A stretch of 17,801 nt of DNA from positions 1-17,801 of the forward strand of contig CANGWP010000036.1 of NCBI GenBank assembly GCA_947457605.1, in the 5' to 3' direction. The position numbers and the translations under genes were made by a program. This DNA comes from Bdellovibrionales bacterium (GTDB lineage Bacteria > Bdellovibrionota > UBA1018 > CAIMNF01). Below, piece after piece: positions 7,314-14,952 of the stretch. The stretch's first letter is position 1. Each line of letters opens with the position of its first letter. The notes under the pieces were generated by a model. That model was not told the origin of the DNA. It saw nothing but the letters and a program-made list of their open reading frames with translations, and did no database searches.

Positions 7314-8976
7314 TGGTGCGCTTCATCCTATCAAGCTCTTCCTCATAATGCTCGACCAAAAACCGCTCTTTTTCCTTGTGTGCCAGTTCCTGCTGCTTCA
7401 ACTGATGACTGAGGGCCCGATCTTTTTCCTCGACTATGCGGTTGGAATTGCGCTCCTGCTCGTGGAGCTTCTTTTGAAACTCGCTTTTGAGCTCGGCCAC
7501 CTCGCGCTCATGCGAATCGCGCTCGAAATTGAGCATCTTTTCAAGCTCCCGCCTCTGATCGTTCGCCTTAATCGCCCACTCCCGATCCTTCAGGTGGGCC
7601 TCCAGCTTCAGGTCCTCGACCTCTCGGTCCTTCTCCTCTTTCAATGAATCCCGTTGTTCCTGAAGCGCTGCCTGGTTTTTCTTTTCCTGACGAACCAGAC
7701 TCAACTCCTGGTTCTGATGAAGCTTGCCCACGGCATTCCGCGCCCTACCTTCGATGTCCTGAATTTTTGAGGCATGAGAATCACTCATTTCCTGATAAGT
7801 CATGTAAATCTCTCGCTTCTCCGCATCCCCGCTCTTTCGGAGGTCTCGCCCCATCGTCCGGGCCATTTCCTCATAGCGATCGCGAATGGCAGCGCGTTCG
7901 GCTGCGTCCTTTTCCCGAATCGCACTCAGACCCGCAACGCTCGACTCCCTGAGCTTCCCAAGCTTTTCCTCATACCGGAGCGCCTCACTGGTCCTAAGTT
8001 TCTCCACAAGCGCGGGCGACACTCGCCTTGGATCATTCGTGGTCGAGAGGTCCCGAATCACATCTTCGCGCGCCTTCATTTCGGCATTCACCCGCTTTGC
8101 ATTGCTTTTCAAGAATCCAAGATAGGCCTGGTCCTTATCACGGAGTGCCCGTGAGGTGTCTTCCTGACTTCGCGCCACCACTTGTTTGCTCTTTGATTCA
8201 CTCCGAAGACGCTCGGTACGGAGTTCCTCCTGAAAAGCCTGCTCTACCCGCATTCTTTCGGCCCGCTGCGCTTTCATCGCCTCTGAGAATTCCGCCTTCA
8301 GGCGCTTCAGCTGCTCCCGACTTTTTGCATTGGATCCGATTTCCGCCTCTGCAAGCTTCCGGGAATAAAGGTCCTGAAGTTCTTCCTCATGGTTTTTCAT
8401 TCGCTCGAGTATTCGCTCATAAGAATCCACAATGATTTTCTTTTCGGTGCGGTGATCAGCCTCAAAAGATTCGATCTCTTCCTGTCTTGCCTGCGCGCGT
8501 TCCGCTTCCGGGTCCCGCCCCTCGTTTCGATAGAGCGCCAGCTCCTCGAGCATGGGCTTGAGCTCTTCCCGATGGGAGTTCTTTTGCGCCTGCAATGCCT
8601 CTTCGATCCGATCCTGATTCTCGCGAGCAAGCGTCTCCATCCGGGACTCTGCGTATTTCTGAACGGATTCAACCCGCTTTGCAGAATCCTTTTCGGTTGC
8701 CTCGCGGTAGTTTGCAAACCGGGACTGATCCTCATACTCGCGCTTTGATTCCGATGCGGCTCTTTTGCCCTGAGAGTCGTAGAGTTCGTCTTTTAACTTC
8801 CGAATTTCCTGACGTGCTTCATCCTTGGACTCCTTCATTTCCTCCCGGTAGGAGTTCCGGACCCGCTCCAGTTCTTTTTCCTGATTGGCGCGGGTCTTCT
8901 CAAGCTCCGATTCATAGGAATCCGTAAGTCTTTGCAAGGAACGCGAATAGGATGTGGAGTCTGAAACCGTAGACAT
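7285..8976 (-). CDS. Large coiled-coil protein of unknown function
   Basis: A 563-residue protein composed almost wholly of charged helix: rich in Glu, Arg, Lys, Gln, Ser and Ala, no cysteine, a single tryptophan and only four prolines (P141, P156, P316, P321). The prolines cluster at two points and divide the rod into three parts, roughly 10-140, 160-310 and 322-560. There is no signal peptide or membrane segment, so it should be cytoplasmic. Helical repeats are irregular, without an obvious sequence repeat. Such proteins can be filament-forming (crescentin- or Ccrp-like), scaffolds, or SMC-like rods without ATPase; nothing here identifies which. A strong GAGGAG site directly precedes the ATG at 8976. 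It is the first gene after the mpl terminator and overlaps the pyruvate kinase start by 29 nt, an unusual partnership. Confidence 0.85.
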   Translation of the reverse strand: MSTVSDSTSYSRSLQRLTDSYESELEKTRANQEKELERVRNSYREEMKESKDEARQEIRKLKDELYDSQGKRAASESKREYEDQSRFANYREATEKDSAKRVESVQKYAESRMETLARENQDRIEEALQAQKNSHREELKPMLEELALYRNEGRDPEAERAQARQEEIESFEADHRTEKKIIVDSYERILERMKNHEEELQDLYSRKLAEAEIGSNAKSREQLKRLKAEFSEAMKAQRAERMRVEQAFQEELRTERLRSESKSKQVVARSQEDTSRALRDKDQAYLGFLKSNAKRVNAEMKAREDVIRDLSTTNDPRRVSPALVEKLRTSEALRYEEKLGKLRESSVAGLSAIREKDAAERAAIRDRYEEMARTMGRDLRKSGDAEKREIYMTYQEMSDSHASKIQDIEGRARNAVGKLHQNQELSLVRQEKKNQAALQEQRDSLKEEKDREVEDLKLEAHLKDREWAIKANDQRRELEKMLNFERDSHEREVAELKSEFQKKLHEQERNSNRIVEEKDRALSHQLKQQELAHKEKERFLVEHYEEELDRMKRTNAQLIAKKS

Positions 8977-9008
8977 CTCTCCTCAGGATAAGCCAAGGAA
9001 GAGCGCCT

Positions 9009-9031
9009 AAAAATCGGCAAAGATTGCCCGA
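9009..9031 (-). terminator. Intrinsic terminator after mpl
   Basis: Read on the minus strand: TCGGGCAA, a 3-nt loop, TTGCCGA, then TTTTT. The stem is 7 bp with one bulged G, beginning 11 nt after the mpl stop codon. It separates the long operon led by the zinc-ribbon/ssb genes from the coiled-coil/pyk block, whose first gene starts at 8976. Confidence 0.75.
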
Positions 9032-9041
9032 ATTGATAGAC

Positions 9042-10478
9042 CTACTTTAAGGCATCGAGCAATTTGGGGATGAATCCGCCGAATCCCCCATTCGAGAGCA
9101 CGGCAATGACGTCACCGGATTTGGAGTGGCTTGCCACAGCTTTGACACCCTCCTCGACCGATTCAAAGAACGAGGCATCCTTCCCTTTTTGTTTCAAATC
9201 AGACACAAGATCCTGGCTACTGAACTGCTGGTCTGCCGGAATCTTGCTCTGATCAAAAGCAACTGCAATCTGCACCGCATCGGCAAGGTCAAAAGCCTCG
9301 GCATATTCCTTTTGGAAAACCTTTCGCCGGGAAGTCGCGGACCTCGGCTCAAACACGGCCACCAGTCTACGTCCGGCATATTTGGCTCGAAGTGCCTTCA
9401 GGGTTTCCCGAACCGCGGTGGGATGATGAGCGAAATCATCAATCACAAGGACACCGTTGATTTCGCCTCGCTCCTCTTGTCTTCGCTTGATCCCCTGAAA
9501 TGATGCAAGACCCGCCTTGATTTCGGCTGGAGTCAATCCAAGCTCGCGACATTCAATGTAAACCGCGAGTGCATTGAGCGCATTGTGTTCGCCCGGCAAC
9601 TGAAGCGAAAGGCGATCAATCTTTTCAGAACGGAAAAAAACATCGAATTCGATCCCTGCTCCCGAGGATTTCAGCCCGGAAAAAGTATAATCCGCGTAAT
9701 CAGAAGAGTTTCGTGAATACGTGATCACGGGCACTTTTGCTTCGCGCACCTTTTCGCGAACATTTTCGGTCTCCACGCATGCGATGAGCCGGCCCCCCGG
9801 ACGTATCCTTGAGACCAAACCAGAAAACGCGCGTTTTACCGCTGCAAGATCGGCATAAATGTCGGCATGGTCAAACTCGACGGAAGTAAGGATGACATCG
9901 TTCGGAAGATAATGATTGAACTTCGGAACCTTGTCCCAAAACGCAGTATCGTACTCATCGCCTTCTAGCACGAAAAACTGGCCCTTTTCCTCGACATGAA
10001 AACTGTGAGGCAGACTCTGGGATACTCCCCCGATGAAATAGGATGGCAGTTTTCCCGCAGTAGCCAGCACGTGGGCAAGCAGACTTGAAGTGGTGGTTTT
10101 TCCATGAGTCCCGGCCACCACGAGATTGCGGGTTCCGGGAAGAAGATTCTGCTCCATGAACTCCGGGAGCGAAACATACTTGTCGCCACGGACCTGGAAT
10201 GCGGCCATCTCCGGATTGCCCTTGCTGATCACATTTCCGACCACCACGAGATCCGGCTTGCCCCCGATCCGATCGAGGTTGCTTGCATCATACGGAGAAA
10301 ATAGCTCCACACCCGCACCGGTCAGGACATCGCTCATCGGGGGATACACATTTTGATCACTCCCCGTAACCCGGATTCCTGAACGCTTGAGAAATGCGGC
10401 AAAAGACCCCATCAAGGTCCCACAGACTCCGATAATATGAACGTGCTTGAACTGATGTAAACCCGAAGATTCGCTCAT
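9042..10478 (-). CDS. mpl: UDP-MurNAc:L-Ala-gamma-D-Glu-meso-DAP ligase
   Basis: A 478-residue Mur ligase. It joins recovered murein tripeptide directly to UDP-N-acetylmuramate using ATP, saving the MurC-D-E steps during peptidoglycan recycling in the cytoplasm. N-terminal nucleotide fold 'HIIGVCGTLMGSFAAFLKRSG' region at 13-34; P-loop 'GTHGKTTT' at 123-130; central 'VLEGDEYDTAFWDKVPKF' with 'LTSVEFDHADIY', which is characteristic of Mpl and separates it from MurC; 'PGEHNALNALA' and C-terminal 'DDFAHHPTAVRETL' complete the ligase signature. Length agrees with Mpl (about 450-480). It lies 21 nt after the methyltransferase gene and is followed by an intrinsic terminator, so it is the last gene of the long operon. 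Its presence implies a meso-DAP cell wall and muropeptide uptake or internal turnover. Confidence 0.95.
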   Translation of the reverse strand: MSESSGLHQFKHVHIIGVCGTLMGSFAAFLKRSGIRVTGSDQNVYPPMSDVLTGAGVELFSPYDASNLDRIGGKPDLVVVGNVISKGNPEMAAFQVRGDKYVSLPEFMEQNLLPGTRNLVVAGTHGKTTTSSLLAHVLATAGKLPSYFIGGVSQSLPHSFHVEEKGQFFVLEGDEYDTAFWDKVPKFNHYLPNDVILTSVEFDHADIYADLAAVKRAFSGLVSRIRPGGRLIACVETENVREKVREAKVPVITYSRNSSDYADYTFSGLKSSGAGIEFDVFFRSEKIDRLSLQLPGEHNALNALAVYIECRELGLTPAEIKAGLASFQGIKRRQEERGEINGVLVIDDFAHHPTAVRETLKALRAKYAGRRLVAVFEPRSATSRRKVFQKEYAEAFDLADAVQIAVAFDQSKIPADQQFSSQDLVSDLKQKGKDASFFESVEEGVKAVASHSKSGDVIAVLSNGGFGGFIPKLLDALK

Positions 10479-10499
10479 TTTTTCATTCTGAAAGAGAAA

Positions 10500-11300
10500 T
10501 CACCTGATGCCAACCACAAAAGCAATCCAGGAATAGGCATTGTCCCCGGTTTCAGTGCGGACATATTCGCCATTTCCTTGTCCATCCGGACCCGGCTCCT
10601 CCCAATAAATCGCCGTTTCCCTGAATCCCGCATCTATCATGATCTCGCGCAGTTCTGGGATTGTCCACACCCTCCAGTCATAGGTGAAACAATCCCGGTG
10701 CATCTTTCCAGTCCTGTCCTTGAAGTGGATCGCATAAAGACCATGATGATGAATCGGGTCAAAGGATTTTTGATCCCAGTAATAGGTGAACTTTCCAAGC
10801 CCAGGAACCCGGTAGGTTTTTTGTTCGCGCACCGTTAAAATGAACCCCGGCCCGCCGGCCATTTCAAGCACGAAGATTCCATCCCGGCTCAGCGATTCAT
10901 GGGCGGCCTTGAAATATAGCCGCATTTGTTCCCTCGTTTTGAAGATGAAAAATGAAAAATTTCCAGCTCCGATGATTTCGGATTTTCGCTTTTGCGGGGT
11001 GCAGACATTCTCACGCAAAAGAGTAATCCGATTCTTTTCACTCGAAGAAAGCAAGGAGAGGGTGTTTTTCTTCCCGTACTTCAGCGGCTCAGGATCAAGA
11101 TCGAGCGCCATTGCAGTCCGCTCCGGATGGGATTTCACCCATTCTTTTGAAATCAAAAACGTACCGCAGAAATCCTCTCTCAAAGAACGCGCCGGACGAT
11201 TCCGGATGTCAAAAAACATCCGATCAAAGATGCGAACGTGCTCTTCGGGGGTTTGTACGGAATTTTCATAGTGAGCATATTTGTCAAACCGGAATGCCAT
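10500..11300 (-). CDS. Class I SAM-dependent methyltransferase
   Basis: A 266-residue protein with a Rossmann-type methyltransferase core. A motif I-like segment 'LREDFCGTFLISKEW' at 40-54 takes the place of the common E/D-x-G-x-G-x-G (here E-D-F-C-G-T), followed by 'AMALDLDPEPLKYG' at 64-76 as the acidic loop that binds SAM ribose. Further on, 'LSRDGIFVLEMAGGPGF' at about 136-152 resembles the strand that follows the catalytic region. The C-terminal third is rich in Trp/Tyr and includes a 'YDWRVWTIPELREIMIDAGF' element, typical of small-molecule or protein methyltransferases of this broad class. The substrate is not recognisable. The ATG at 11300 comes 3 nt after the stop of the DUF4442 gene, with GGGG ahead as a partial ribosome site, so the two are co-translated. 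mpl follows after 21 nt. Confidence 0.8.
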   Translation of the reverse strand: MAFRFDKYAHYENSVQTPEEHVRIFDRMFFDIRNRPARSLREDFCGTFLISKEWVKSHPERTAMALDLDPEPLKYGKKNTLSLLSSSEKNRITLLRENVCTPQKRKSEIIGAGNFSFFIFKTREQMRLYFKAAHESLSRDGIFVLEMAGGPGFILTVREQKTYRVPGLGKFTYYWDQKSFDPIHHHGLYAIHFKDRTGKMHRDCFTYDWRVWTIPELREIMIDAGFRETAIYWEEPGPDGQGNGEYVRTETGDNAYSWIAFVVGIR

Positions 11301-11303
11301 CCA

Positions 11304-11795
11304 TCACCCCTGCTTCACCTTGAGAGAAAGAGTCAGAATGAATTCGGCGACCGGTTCATCTCCTGAAATCGAAGGAACCGTTGCGGTCACCGGAACCGGA
11401 AGATCGACCCGCTCTCCCGTCGCTGCCGCCTGCTCGACCGCCTTGCAGATTTCATCCCCCACCCGGCAGGTAAAATGGGTCTCCCCCTCCGGGCGCTTCA
11501 GGAACTTGGCCGAGAAGTCCTTGAAAATGAGACTCCCTTTTCCGGACTTCAACTCCCGCAATTTCTTTGCCGCAATCAATCCGCCAGCCGCATCCGCACC
11601 GATGCAAAGAGCCCCGAAGTACATGGAGCCGAGATGATTGAGATTGCGTCTACCAAACGGCAGGGCGATCACGCAGGTGTGATCATCAAGCGAAACGACT
11701 TTCGGTCCTGCCGCAAAGAGGAGAGGTATTTTCGCAAAAGAAAACGCCCGCAAAAAAATTGTGTCTTTGATCGAGATGGGCATGGCGGGCAGCAT
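11304..11795 (-). CDS. DUF4442 hotdog-fold (thioesterase-like) protein
   Basis: A protein of about 163 residues with a hotdog-like pattern. The segment 'NLNHLGSMYFGALCIGADAA' (about residues 53-72) is the hallmark helix of DUF4442/PaaI-like proteins, followed by strands ('SLIFKDFSAKFLKRPEG', 'THFTCRV') and a C-terminal strand 'EFILTLSLKVKQ'. Relatives are acyl-CoA thioesterase-like; the substrate is unknown. The start is uncertain: the frame is open to TTG 11807, with ATG codons at 11795 and 11783, none with a good ribosome site (the upstream sequence has CCTCC rather than GGAGG). ATG 11795 is used here. The M48 gene stop lies 56 nt upstream, the widest gap in this operon, and the methyltransferase follows within 3 nt. 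Confidence 0.75.
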   Translation of the reverse strand: MLPAMPISIKDTIFLRAFSFAKIPLLFAAGPKVVSLDDHTCVIALPFGRRNLNHLGSMYFGALCIGADAAGGLIAAKKLRELKSGKGSLIFKDFSAKFLKRPEGETHFTCRVGDEICKAVEQAAATGERVDLPVPVTATVPSISGDEPVAEFILTLSLKVKQG

Positions 11796-11851
11796 AGCCG
11801 AAAGCAAGGAGGTTGAAAAACAAATTCAGGAGCGCAACTCCGGCGAGCAGG

Positions 11852-12664
11852 TCAGTTCAACTTGCACCGAGGGGCCCGGCCTTGGTTCAAAACAGACTGA
11901 TATTCGGGCACATGGGCTGGCACATGCGATTTTAGATTTGAAATCCTGCTCTCGCTCGAAGGATGGGTCGACATCCATTCGGGCTGCGATTTCCCCCCGG
12001 CGGCGGCAGACATGTTCTTCCAAAGCTCCACACTCTCGGAGGGATCAAAACCGGCTTTGGCCATGAGCTCAAGGCCGATCAAATCCGCCTCGCTCTCCTG
12101 GGTCCTGCTGAACGGAAGAAGGGCTCCGAATTGAACCCCCACCCCAAGACCCGCCATCAGAAGCCTTTTCTTCGAATCATCCATGTCCTTGACCGCAAGA
12201 TCGGTCGCACCCAAAAGAATCGATGCAAGCTGCCCTTGGGATACTCTCTCGTTTCCATGTTGGGCCATCACATGACCGACCTCGTGCCCCAATACCGCTG
12301 CAAGCTGGGCCGGTGTCTTCGCGACCGGAAGAATCCCCGTGTGAACCCCGATTTTCCCGCCCGGGAGTGCAAATGCATTTGCGGAAGCGTCCTTGAAAAC
12401 CACAACCTCCCACCGCTCCACAATCACTCGCCCCTTGGATGCTTCGAGAATTGGAGAAACCACGCATTGCACGTATTGATTGACCTTGGCATCCCGCTCA
12501 ATGGGAGTCTTCGCCTTCAACTCCTCGAAGGATTGTGCTCCCATTTCATCCATCTTACCCGCACTCAATAGGACAATCTGCTTGCGACCCAAAGGAGAAG
12601 TGGCACAGGCGACAAGCCCGATCAGTGCCATGACACCCCAAAATACATACAACCTGTTCTTCAC
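11852..12664 (-). CDS. M48-family metallopeptidase, lipoprotein
   Basis: A 270-residue zinc metallopeptidase if read from GTG 12664. That start gives a perfect lipoprotein signal: a basic 'VKNR' end, a hydrophobic core at 5-18, and lipobox 'LVAC' with C20 as the lipidated residue. It is preceded by GGAGGAG at ideal distance. The frame is open far upstream to 12895, but that extension lies inside the beta-lactamase-like gene. Catalytic motif HEVGH at 127-131 (H127, E128, H131); third zinc ligand probably E190 in 'QESEADLIG'; conserved 'MSTHPSSESRI' at 231-241. Size and layout match periplasmic M48 lipoproteins such as LoiP of E. coli, which take part in outer-membrane protein quality control. 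C20 is followed by Ala, so sorting to the outer membrane is expected by the usual rule. One nucleotide separates it from the preceding gene. Confidence 0.92.
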   Translation of the reverse strand: MKNRLYVFWGVMALIGLVACATSPLGRKQIVLLSAGKMDEMGAQSFEELKAKTPIERDAKVNQYVQCVVSPILEASKGRVIVERWEVVVFKDASANAFALPGGKIGVHTGILPVAKTPAQLAAVLGHEVGHVMAQHGNERVSQGQLASILLGATDLAVKDMDDSKKRLLMAGLGVGVQFGALLPFSRTQESEADLIGLELMAKAGFDPSESVELWKNMSAAAGGKSQPEWMSTHPSSESRISNLKSHVPAHVPEYQSVLNQGRAPRCKLN

Positions 12665-12665
12665 T

Positions 12666-13703
12666 TCAACTCCTCCACTCGTCTCGAACCGCTTCATGAA
12701 ACTCCCGCCGTACGAGCCGGATCCGATCATCCGTTCGACCGGGGTGCACGCGATTCGTAAGCAAAATTGCAAAGAGCCCCTGATCCAGATCCATCCACAG
12801 CGAGGTTCCCGTAAACCCGAGGTGCCCGATGGTCGAGGGTGAAAACACAAACCCTGTGGAACCACTTCCATCAAGAGCTGGCACATCAAACCCAAGCGCC
12901 CTTCTGTTCCCGGATGAGTCGGTCACCACTCTCGAGAACTCTCGCAGAGTCTTGAGCGAAACAAATTTCTCTTGAAAGATTGCATCCACCCAAAGCTCGA
13001 GATCCCGAAGCCTTCCAAAGAGTCCGGCATGCCCGGCCATTCCCCCCCGAGACCAAGTGTTGTCGTCATGAACTTCGCCCTGCAAAGGCCCCCGCCATGG
13101 ACAAAGCTCGGTCATCACATAGCGGGACTGATCCGGTACCAGCAGCCCAGAAGCCTCGCGATAGTGGAGGCGCAGTCCCGGCACCCGCCCATAAAGGCCC
13201 ATCAGATCTTTCTCGAAATTGGCACTGATCAACCGCTCCAGATGCAAAAATCCGAGATCGGAATAAACCACATGTCCGCGCTGCTGAGGCGACTCCATGG
13301 CGACTGAATCCAGCAATGAATTGAAATGCTTGATTCGATCCTCGCGGGGAATTATCCCCAAACGCTCTCCGAATCGGGTCCGCATTGCTTCGTAAAAAGG
13401 CTTCCATGCCGGAAGGCCCGACCGATGAGTGAGCAATTCCTCAAGTCTCGAATCAAGGAGTAGCTCACCGGTTTCCACTTTTTTCATGCAAAGGAGAGTG
13501 GTTGCCAGAATCTTGGTCAAGGATGCGAGATCAAAGGTCGATTCTTCGCCCACCGGCAGAGCGTCCGAAAACCGGGAATGGGCTCCGAGAAAATGTCTTA
13601 CTTTCTTTCCGGCACCGATCCTGCCAAACGAGACTGCCATCCCGGAACCGACTCCTTGTCTCAATGCGGATTCCAGAATGGCGCGGGTACGGGAAACTTT
13701 CAT
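12666..13703 (-). CDS. Beta-lactamase-fold serine hydrolase (PF00144 type)
   Basis: A 345-residue serine hydrolase of the class C beta-lactamase/esterase superfamily. The nucleophile motif SLTK is at 61-64; the second motif is Y147-S148-D149, a variant of Y-x-N; 'LLTHRSGLPAW' at 90-100 and 'GGMAGHAGLFG' at 220-230 are conserved segments; the third motif is H294-L-G-F-T-G299 in place of KTG. There is no signal peptide, so the enzyme should act in the cytoplasm. The segment 'GEVHDDNTWSRGGMAGHAG' recalls muropeptide-recycling relatives such as Bacillus AmiE (N-acetylmuramoyl-L-alanine amidase), which would suit the neighbouring mpl gene; esterase activity is an equally possible alternative. ATG 13703 directly abuts the stop of the FAD oxidoreductase (TAGATG), so translation is probably coupled. 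Not expected to confer drug resistance on this evidence. Confidence 0.88.
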   Translation of the reverse strand: MKVSRTRAILESALRQGVGSGMAVSFGRIGAGKKVRHFLGAHSRFSDALPVGEESTFDLASLTKILATTLLCMKKVETGELLLDSRLEELLTHRSGLPAWKPFYEAMRTRFGERLGIIPREDRIKHFNSLLDSVAMESPQQRGHVVYSDLGFLHLERLISANFEKDLMGLYGRVPGLRLHYREASGLLVPDQSRYVMTELCPWRGPLQGEVHDDNTWSRGGMAGHAGLFGRLRDLELWVDAIFQEKFVSLKTLREFSRVVTDSSGNRRALGFDVPALDGSGSTGFVFSPSTIGHLGFTGTSLWMDLDQGLFAILLTNRVHPGRTDDRIRLVRREFHEAVRDEWRS

Positions 13704-14945
13704 CTAAATCACCCAGGTTTCACTTGCGATGGTACGACCAGACTTGAATCGCCCGCCGGAAAGATCGGAAAAGTCGAGCGTCTCATACCGCCCCTTGGTC
13801 ATTTGCTCCGCCATCGCAATTCCCACCGCGTAGCTTTGCATCGCCCCGTGGCCCGAGAAGGAGTGTGCCTCAAACACGCCCGGCAAACCGTCTACTGCGC
13901 CGACAATCGCATGATGGTCGGGAGAATTCTCATAAAGCCCGGCCCACCCGCTGATGTGTCGCAAGCTCTCGAATCCGGTGGACCGCTCGTAGAGCGAAGG
14001 CCAGATTTGCTCCTCAAAAAAGGAATCCGCGTCGTAGTGAAAATTGAATCCTGCAGCTTCTCCCGGCGTCGCAAATCCGGAGAGTCCGTAGATCGATTCC
14101 GGATGGAAATACACTCCGCTCGGATCGATGATCATGCCATAGGGAGTAAGATCGATATCCCGCGCATGGAAAAGCGAAATCTGTCTACGGACAGGTTCGG
14201 CAGGACACTCATAGCCCAGAATCGAGGAAAGTTTTGGTGCCCACGCCCCCGCAGCATTCACCACTTGCCCTGCTGAAATCTCAATCCACCCTCCGAGCGA
14301 CTCATCAAAGGCTGCGCGATGAGTCGGATTTTGCTCGAGGATTCGGCGCTTGTCTTCGCTCTTGAGAGTATCTTTGAATCGAAATGCACGCACCTTCCAC
14401 TCAGACGAGCGGGCGCTTTCCGTGACAAACACGCCATCCAAAAACAGCACTCCCGCTTCGCGCGCGATTTCCCGATAATGTTCCTTCAAACGATTCGGAT
14501 TGACGAGGCCGTCCTTCACTCCAAAAATTCCGCCCGCAAGGTCGTCGGTTTTGTCGATGAAGGGGCAGCGTTCACGAATCTGATTCACATCCAGAACATC
14601 AACCGCCCACCCTTCCTTCACATGCATTTCACGGGCCTTGAGCGCCGCCGAAAACGTTTCAGGACGATGAAGCCAGAGATAGCCACAATCGCGGTACCCG
14701 ATGGAGTCGGCAACACTTCCGAAATATTCGATAGAAGTTTTGGAGGCCAAGAGGTTCACCCGCTGCGACCAGGTGGCACGAACGCCTCCTGCATTGAGCT
14801 CGCTGCTGCTCCACTCCCCTCCCAGATCAAGGTCCACCACCGTTACTGAGCGGGCCCCCTTGCCCGCAAGGCCCATGGCAATGGCACTTCCGATCAATCC
14901 ACCACCCACGATCAGAATGTCTGTTTTCATATCAGGCGCACTCAT
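13704..14945 (-). CDS. FAD-dependent oxidoreductase (DAO family)
   Basis: A 413-residue flavoenzyme of the D-amino-acid oxidase (DAO) family. The N-terminal FAD site is 'DILIVGGGLIGSAIAMGL' at 9-26 (GxGxxG), with D38 of 'VTVVDLD' as the ribose-binding acidic residue. The segment 'SELNAGGVRATWS' at 48-60, followed by a 'GYLWLHRPE' strand, resembles FOXRED1-like and sarcosine/glycine-oxidase-like members. The C-terminal 'HSFSGHGAMQSYAVGIAMAE' is the closing FAD-binding helix. The substrate is likely a secondary or D-amino acid amine; not determinable by sequence. No signal peptide, so cytoplasmic or peripheral. ATG 14945 has GGTGAG nearby, overlapping the end of the L,D-transpeptidase gene 7 nt upstream; an internal ATG at 14930 is an alternative start. 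Directly followed by the beta-lactamase-fold gene. Confidence 0.9.
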   Translation of the reverse strand: MSAPDMKTDILIVGGGLIGSAIAMGLAGKGARSVTVVDLDLGGEWSSSELNAGGVRATWSQRVNLLASKTSIEYFGSVADSIGYRDCGYLWLHRPETFSAALKAREMHVKEGWAVDVLDVNQIRERCPFIDKTDDLAGGIFGVKDGLVNPNRLKEHYREIAREAGVLFLDGVFVTESARSSEWKVRAFRFKDTLKSEDKRRILEQNPTHRAAFDESLGGWIEISAGQVVNAAGAWAPKLSSILGYECPAEPVRRQISLFHARDIDLTPYGMIIDPSGVYFHPESIYGLSGFATPGEAAGFNFHYDADSFFEEQIWPSLYERSTGFESLRHISGWAGLYENSPDHHAIVGAVDGLPGVFEAHSFSGHGAMQSYAVGIAMAEQMTKGRYETLDFSDLSGGRFKSGRTIASETWVI

Positions 14946-14952
14946 CTCATTC

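Noticed and set aside
7198..7647. A Leu-rich plus-strand frame of 149 codons that looks like membrane segments
   Set aside because: It is the antisense of Glu/Lys/Gln-rich coiled-coil codons, which produce Leu/Phe-rich translations by chance.
9014..9034. A second FliA-like motif on the minus strand (TCAA ... GCCGAT) upstream of the coiled-coil gene
   Set aside because: The same bases form the stem and U tract of the intrinsic terminator right after mpl, and the spacing is 14 nt; the terminator explains them better.
11805..11818. AAGGAGG on the plus strand, a perfect Shine-Dalgarno string
   Set aside because: Only a TTG follows within range and its frame ends after about 40 codons with no recognisable protein; it is also inside or next to the DUF4442 start on the opposite strand.
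11963..12571. A 202-codon plus-strand open frame
   Set aside because: Antisense to the M48 peptidase, whose catalytic motifs are intact; treated as a shadow frame.
12666..13703. Reading the beta-lactamase-fold gene as an antibiotic resistance gene
   Set aside because: It lacks a signal peptide and has H-x-G-x-T-G instead of KTG and Y-S-D instead of Y-x-N; this fits the broad hydrolase family rather than a resistance enzyme.
13578..14276. A 232-codon plus-strand open frame
   Set aside because: It runs antisense across the junction of the beta-lactamase-fold and FAD genes, both well supported by motifs; its translation shows no domain.
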